Shown one piece after another: positions 59,564 to 64,000 of a stretch of DNA of 64,000 nucleotides. The stretch is taken from NCBI GenBank assembly GCA_025716815.1, contig JAIXMN010000046.1:18501-82500 (forward strand). The letters are read 5' to 3'. Within the stretch, counting starts at the first letter, position 1, and each line of letters opens with the position of its first letter. Made by a program: the position numbers and the translations under genes. The notes below the pieces were generated by a model that searched no databases, was not told the origin of the DNA, and saw only the letters and a list, made by a program, of their open reading frames with translations. This DNA is from Dichotomocladium elegans. Lineage: Eukaryota; Mucoromycota; Mucoromycetes; Mucorales; Lichtheimiaceae.

Positions 59564-60347
59564 TAAAACAACCCGAATTTTTAAAGTAATTGGAGTTTGG
59601 TGTCCTTCCTTTACTCTTTTATTTATAATGTCAATCGTAATAGGACTTACTGGTGTCATTACCCACGATGTAAAGTGGGTGAATTACCTGTGAATAGTTG
59701 ATGGTGTCCTGAAGGACAGCATCACTGCTACATTTTCAGGTTCAGTAGAACGAGCATTTTTCCAAGTGACAAGCAATATCCCAAGGATCCTCACATTGTT
59801 GCAAGATAACCACATCAGTGATGGCAGTGCAGTTGTTATTCAAGGAAGGCTAAGGGTGGATAGTTATCTGAACCAACGTTGTGTCAGTGTGGAATCAAGG
59901 GGTTTTAAGAATAAAAAGAGACAGAATATGATTCTGTGAGACTCGCTGAAGGATTGTTTTTTATTAAGTGCCAACAATAGGCCAATTTATAAGAAGTGCT
60001 TATCAAAAGGGTCACTCTGGAGACTGGGTGTGGATAATCATCTAGGTGGTCTCCTGGGATGGTGGACGAGTTAAAAGGTTGATGAAGAAGTTCATCATTT
60101 ACCCTTGCGATTATAACTGCGTCCTGAGACAGGTCCAGGATATAAATTATGAATCTGGATAGCGCAAGAGTAATTATGATAATGGCACTCAAAGAGTGAA
60201 ACAAAGTGTTGATGTCCCATATAAACCAGGGACACTGCTCTTAGGTAAGTAAAATAGTTGTGGATATGACATTACCCCCACCAGGTTGGATGAACTATTG
60301 ATAAGTTATCAGAGCACTAAGTAATGAGTGATGGTGTTGTCTGGAAA
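59564..60347. other. Spacer, no gene seen
   Basis: No supportable ORF. A CCTGAAGGACAGC palindrome-like pair and a TATCAGAGC word near 60307 were noted but not enough to call a retroelement. Confidence 0.4.
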
Positions 60348-60590
60348 TAGGGTTTCTCATCAAATCTGGATCTTATGATCTGATCTGGATCAAAAGGCAA
60401 TGGTGTGGATTCGGATTGACATCATCTCAGATTTTGCGGATCCAGAGTAGGACATTTGCAATCTGGATCTCATATGGATTGCACTTCATGTATCTGAACT
60501 GATCTGGATCGCATATGGATTGCACTTCGCAGATCTGTTCTGATTTGTTAGATCTGTCCAAATCAAACTAGACATTGGGTTCCAGCCATT
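60348..60590 (+). repeat. hAT-like terminus with GATCTGGAT subterminal repeats
   Basis: Begins TAGGGTTTCTCATCAAATC and carries many imperfect GATCTGGATC / GGATTGCACTTC words. Shares the first 13 bases with the minus-strand reading at 1439. The opposite end was not found. Confidence 0.5.
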
Positions 60591-60798
60591 ATAATCCTGT
60601 TAATATATAAGAGCATCCCCAATGGAGCTTCTAAACTGAAATTTATTTCCAATTAGAAGCTCAATTTTGGAATTGGTCATCCCCAACTGTCCTCCTAAAC
60701 GACCTCTTAAAATAAAAGCACCCTTGTTTTTCAGGCTCAGGGCTCCTAAAATCGTAGGCCCTGACGAGACCTTCTATTTTTCCCTTTCACACAAAGTC

Positions 60799-61484
60799 AT
60801 GTCCAACCCTGAATCTCAGCAACAATCTTCGCCTGCTATTTCAAACAGGAACCAGAACTGGGTGATTGCAGAAGATGAACAACTCTGCCGATCGTGGATC
60901 AATGTTTCCCTCGATGCAGTTGTTGGGACTGATCAGAAGAATGCCACGATGTGGCAGCAAATCCACGCTGATTTCGCCTGCTACAAGATTACCTGGATAG
61001 AATGAAATGCTACTGGGTTGGCAGCTTGCTGGGGTGTCCTCCAGCAATCAGTGTCCAAGTTTTGCGGTCTGCTCGTGCAAGGTGAGGCGCTTCAGCAGAG
61101 TGGCACAACCTTTGAAGACAAGGTATTATCTTAAGTAAATCCATCTAATAAATTACTTTGATTAAACAGGTTTGATTAAGTTGTCAAAGCTCATGAGTTA
61201 TACGAAGCGCTCAATAAAGGGCGCTTCAAGTTCGAGCATTGCTGGCGCATCGTACAAGAGGTGCCAAAGCGGGCCAAGTCAGTGGCTCCAAAGGCAAGAC
61301 CAAGCCACGCCTCTTCCCTGGTCTTGGTTGAAGCTGAAGCTACAGCTGATACCTTTGTCTTGCATCCTCCTGGAAGGAAGCAAGAGAAGGCGCGAATGAA
61401 GCACAGCCTGGACGAGGTAGAGGCTGGGGCCAGCAAGATGCTGGAGGCAATTGCGCGGCGCAGAGTGCACGCAGATGCACTTTT
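60799..61484 (+). pseudogene. Harbinger-type Myb/NAM-like accessory gene, interrupted
   Basis: Accessory-protein type found with plant-like Harbinger elements. From ATG 60799: NWVIAEDEQLCRSWINVS, GTDQKNATMWQQIHADF, an in-frame TGA at 61003-61005 (Arg expected), GLAACWGVLQQSVSKFCGLL, an intron, then HELYEALNKGRFKFEHCW, VQEVPKRAKSV and RMKHSLDEVEAGASKMLE. The frame is cut at 61484 by Harbinger 2. Upstream at about 60609 is GAGCATCCCCAATGG, a probable inverted end of the same element. Confidence 0.65.
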
Positions 61485-61685
61485 AGGTCCTCTCATTACA
61501 TCAATTAAATTGATCAATTATTTCTTATAAAGGAAGGAGTGCCTTTTATGGACACAGATGAATACAAGAAAAAATTGATCAAAACGATCAATTTTTCTTA
61601 CTACGACTTCCTTTTTTGGCTTTACTAAAGGGACGGCGCTACACGAATAATATCACATAACTTCTTACTCCAACATCCAACCATC

Positions 61686-62699
61686 ATGAACAGCAACAAT
61701 CGCAACTCATTCCCCGGCATGGGCCAATTTTCCCTTCATGGAATGTCCCAAGCCAGAAACATGCCAGCTCCAGTTTCCAAGCAAGCGACAGGTGCTGCTC
61801 ATCTCACGCCTGTCAGCACCAATGGCGAATCAAGCAGCAATATCTCTTGGTGCGATGAAACGATCGATTTGCTGTTGGGTGAAATGAGCCGCAACTACAT
61901 GCAGTTGTTGAATTCCGAAGACACGATGGTCAGGAATCGAATTTGGGCTTCGGTGGTCGAGGGCATCAAAAGCTCTGTCCAAAGGGAGATTGGACAGAGC
62001 CACTCTTTTGATGCAGGCGACTTCCTTTCAAAGATTGACACGCGCCGCGCGCAGAACAAGTGGCAGTCTTTGAAAGACAAATACAACAATGAGAGACGCC
62101 GCGTTGGAGCCACGGGTGTTGGTGGCTCTCACCCCGACATCAAGTGACGATACTACGACCAAGTAGGCCAGATCCTGTGCAACGACCCGTCGATCCACCC
62201 CCACATCACCCTGGAATCAATGGATGTGGGGGTTACTGGTGCTATGCACATTGCCAGGAATGAAGCCCAGGATGCGACGGCGACGACGATGGCCGAAAAT
62301 GGTCCAGTAGACGCCCCAGCCCCTGCTCGACCTGGTTTAGGGCGCGGACGGCGCACAGTGTTTGACCTCGACGCAGTGCGCAACATCTTCCGCGAACTAG
62401 ACGAGCACATGCTGAGTAATACTCAGCGTGCTCTCGAGTCAGGGGTTGGGATGTTTGAAGCAGCGATGGAGAGAGAGCAGGTGAAGAGGAGAGCAGAGCT
62501 GGAGGAGTTCTGCAGGGAGGTTCGCCAACGCCGCGAAGAAGACCAGAATGAGCGGCGGGAGATGGCCAGGCAGCATCTCCAGGTGATGTGGCAACTCCTT
62601 CATAATAGCAATGCACTCCTCAGGAGTAGTGGTATTGTTCCTGAGAACCTCCCCTCAGATGATGAAGCATCCCGTCATAATGAACAGGTAAGAACTTAA
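61686..62699 (+). pseudogene. Harbinger 2 Myb/SANT-like protein, one stop
   Basis: Same protein as at 57605-58609 with substitutions (GEMSRNYMQ, QREIGQSHSFD). After GGSHPDIK a TGA at 62145-62147 stands where element 1 has TGG (Trp), a G-to-A change. A length difference near 62650 also alters the C-terminus (LPSDDEASRHNEQ versus LPQMMKHPF). The open part after the stop restarts at 62220. Confidence 0.88.
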
Positions 62700-62874
62700 T
62701 GCTGGGTAACGTCACCAGGCAAATTAGTCTAATTGGAAGTATTCACGAACAGGAATAAAAATATTCAATATGAATATTGTTAAGTATATTTGTTCTTTTT
62801 AAAAAAGCTATAGTCTATGGGCGGAAATGATGCGTGAGATAGGAAGACAAACATATACAGTAACATTATGTTTC

Positions 62875-64000
62875 TTACGTTTGCAATGATTCGACAAGCT
62901 CGTTTCGTAATTGCCGACCTCGCTCACGCTCAACGTTTTGCAGCTCTCTGGCTTCTTGCTCGCTCAAAGAGCTGATATTGGCGAATGCCACGTTATTCGG
63001 ATCCGTGCGAGCATCACTGCCAACAAACACTTCGAATTCTTCAACGATATCATCGTCTGCTCCATCTTCGATATCACCAGTGTCAATACACATATTGTGT
63101 AAGACACAGCAAGCATAGATCGTATTTGCAATCCGATCTATGTTGAGCATGTACAAATGCTTCCACAAAGTACACCAGCGGGTGGAGAGGGCACCGAAAG
63201 CATGCTCAATTGCAATACGTGTGCTGGAGTGAGCCAGGTTGAATCGTTTTTGGCTATCAACCATAGTTCCACGAGGGAAAGGAGTGATAACCGTCGACAT
63301 CAGTGGGAAGGCAGAATCTATAGAATTCATTGTCTCTTGTAAGTACAACTTGGTGATTGTTGGCATACCAAACTCTTTATCAATAAATTACCCGCTGCGA
63401 TGTATGTGTTGCCCATGCACATGCATTCAGGCATGATCAACAAGTTCTTGTAAAGCGCACTTGATGTGAAAGAACGCGCATCATGCACGCGACCTTCATA
63501 TTGGTAAACACATCCGGATTTTGCTTCGCCATTACATCCAGTCTATACTAGCAGTTGACTGCAACTTACCGGATTCTCCTGCTTTCACATAAGTGAAACG
63601 CATAGTGTCATCACAGACAGCGAGCAACAAAATGGATGCATTGTTTTTACGGTCAACATATGCATTTCCATTTGCACTCGGCTTCTGGATGACACACAGC
63701 TTTCCATCCATCGCCCCGATCACCTGGGGGAGGCAGGGTCTTCTTGAAGTTCCACCGCTTTTGAACCCCTCTGCAATGGCCATTGCTCGGCGGATGTCGT
63801 CTTTTGGCCAGGTAATTGTACGCTGGCCTACTCGTTGCATGGCTCGCACAAACTGATCGGTAAAGTTGTTGTACGAGCCGTCTTCGATGCCCAACGTTTC
63901 CTTCATCAAGCAAAAGCCGAAGTGCGAATTCGCAAAACGCCAGAGGACCACGGCCACTTGTATCCATACCGGATACCCGCCTCTTGCGACACTACCGATG
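62875..64000 (-). CDS. Harbinger 2 transposase, visible part open
   Basis: Copy of the transposase at 55840-57420, on the minus strand, its 5' end cut by the window end. Visible exons hold the catalytic parts VIGAMDGKLCVIQ, GRVHDARSF and RIAIEHAFGALSTRW and end LVESLQT near 62875. The codon that is TGA in element 1 is CGA here (DDIRRAMAIA). No stop is seen in the visible exons, so this copy could still encode enzyme, depending on the unseen start. Confidence 0.8.

Larger units (their letters stand above)
61485..64000. mobile_element. PIF/Harbinger element 2, right side beyond window
   Basis: Begins AGGTCCTCTCATTACATC at 61485 and mirrors element 1 (Myb gene on plus, transposase on minus). 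Inserted in the accessory gene that ends at 61484. The far end is outside the window. Confidence 0.9.

Noticed and set aside
60280..60330. TATCAGAGC word resembling a primer-binding site of LTR retroelements
   Set aside because: No flanking LTR pair, no gag or pol sequence in the region.
1..64000. tRNA, rRNA and CRISPR arrays
   Set aside because: No T-loop GGTTCGAATCC-type sequence with a partner fold, no rRNA core motif and no regular repeat-spacer array was found by eye.

Overview
This 64-kb window is almost entirely transposable-element (TE) DNA from a eukaryote, most likely a filamentous fungus. Every multi-exon gene has short GT-AG introns (about 50-90 bp). The TE mix combines a Crypton with an Ndc10/GCR1-type tyrosine recombinase, a Plavaka-type CACTA element, Helitrons with a Rep plus PIF1-like helicase, FAR1-MULE-OTU, PIF/Harbinger, hAT and fungal-type Tc1/mariner. 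This mix fits fungi, perhaps an early-diverging (Mucoromycota-like) lineage; the placement is inference. I saw no host housekeeping gene, tRNA, rRNA or CRISPR.

Layout: 1-1439 end of a broken hAT; 1487-2473 dead Tc1-like transposase; 2864-5446 Crypton split by a 367-bp MITE; 6257-12123 a complete Plavaka/CACTA element with 3-bp target duplication; 12849-13900 a foldback-like inverted minisatellite; 14211-16640 Tc1 relic, MITEs and a repeat; 17979-22552 Helitron 1 cut short by a TA-flanked MITE; 22799-24190 Tc1 and MULE fragments; 24269-34191 Helitron 2, split in its helicase by a 4.96-kb MULE (25644-30600, 9-bp duplication).

The centre (35551-52182) is a three-level nest. The oldest layer is a FAR1-MULE-OTU fusion gene on the minus strand. 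A second MULE (36149-49700, about 0.8-kb inverted ends, 9-bp duplication CGTGGAATA) sits inside its OTU coding sequence. Inside an intron of that MULE's transposase lies a 9,056-bp Tc1/mariner-like element (39282-48337) with TA duplication and two 1,868-bp, nearly identical terminal inverted repeats. It carries three apparently intact genes: a DD34E transposase, a divergent transposase paralogue that has lost two of three catalytic acids, and a small basic protein on the opposite strand. This is the most novel item in the window.

The right end (52683-64000) holds a broken plant-type Harbinger transposase, more MITEs, and two near-identical PIF/Harbinger elements in opposite orientation (55672-58810 and 61485-window end). 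In one the Myb-like partner is intact and the transposase broken; in the other the reverse, as far as visible. Many broken ORFs carry TGA where CGA is expected, or TAA for CAA; one case is confirmed by comparing the two Harbinger copies. This suggests C-to-T mutation, by cytosine methylation decay or a RIP-like process.
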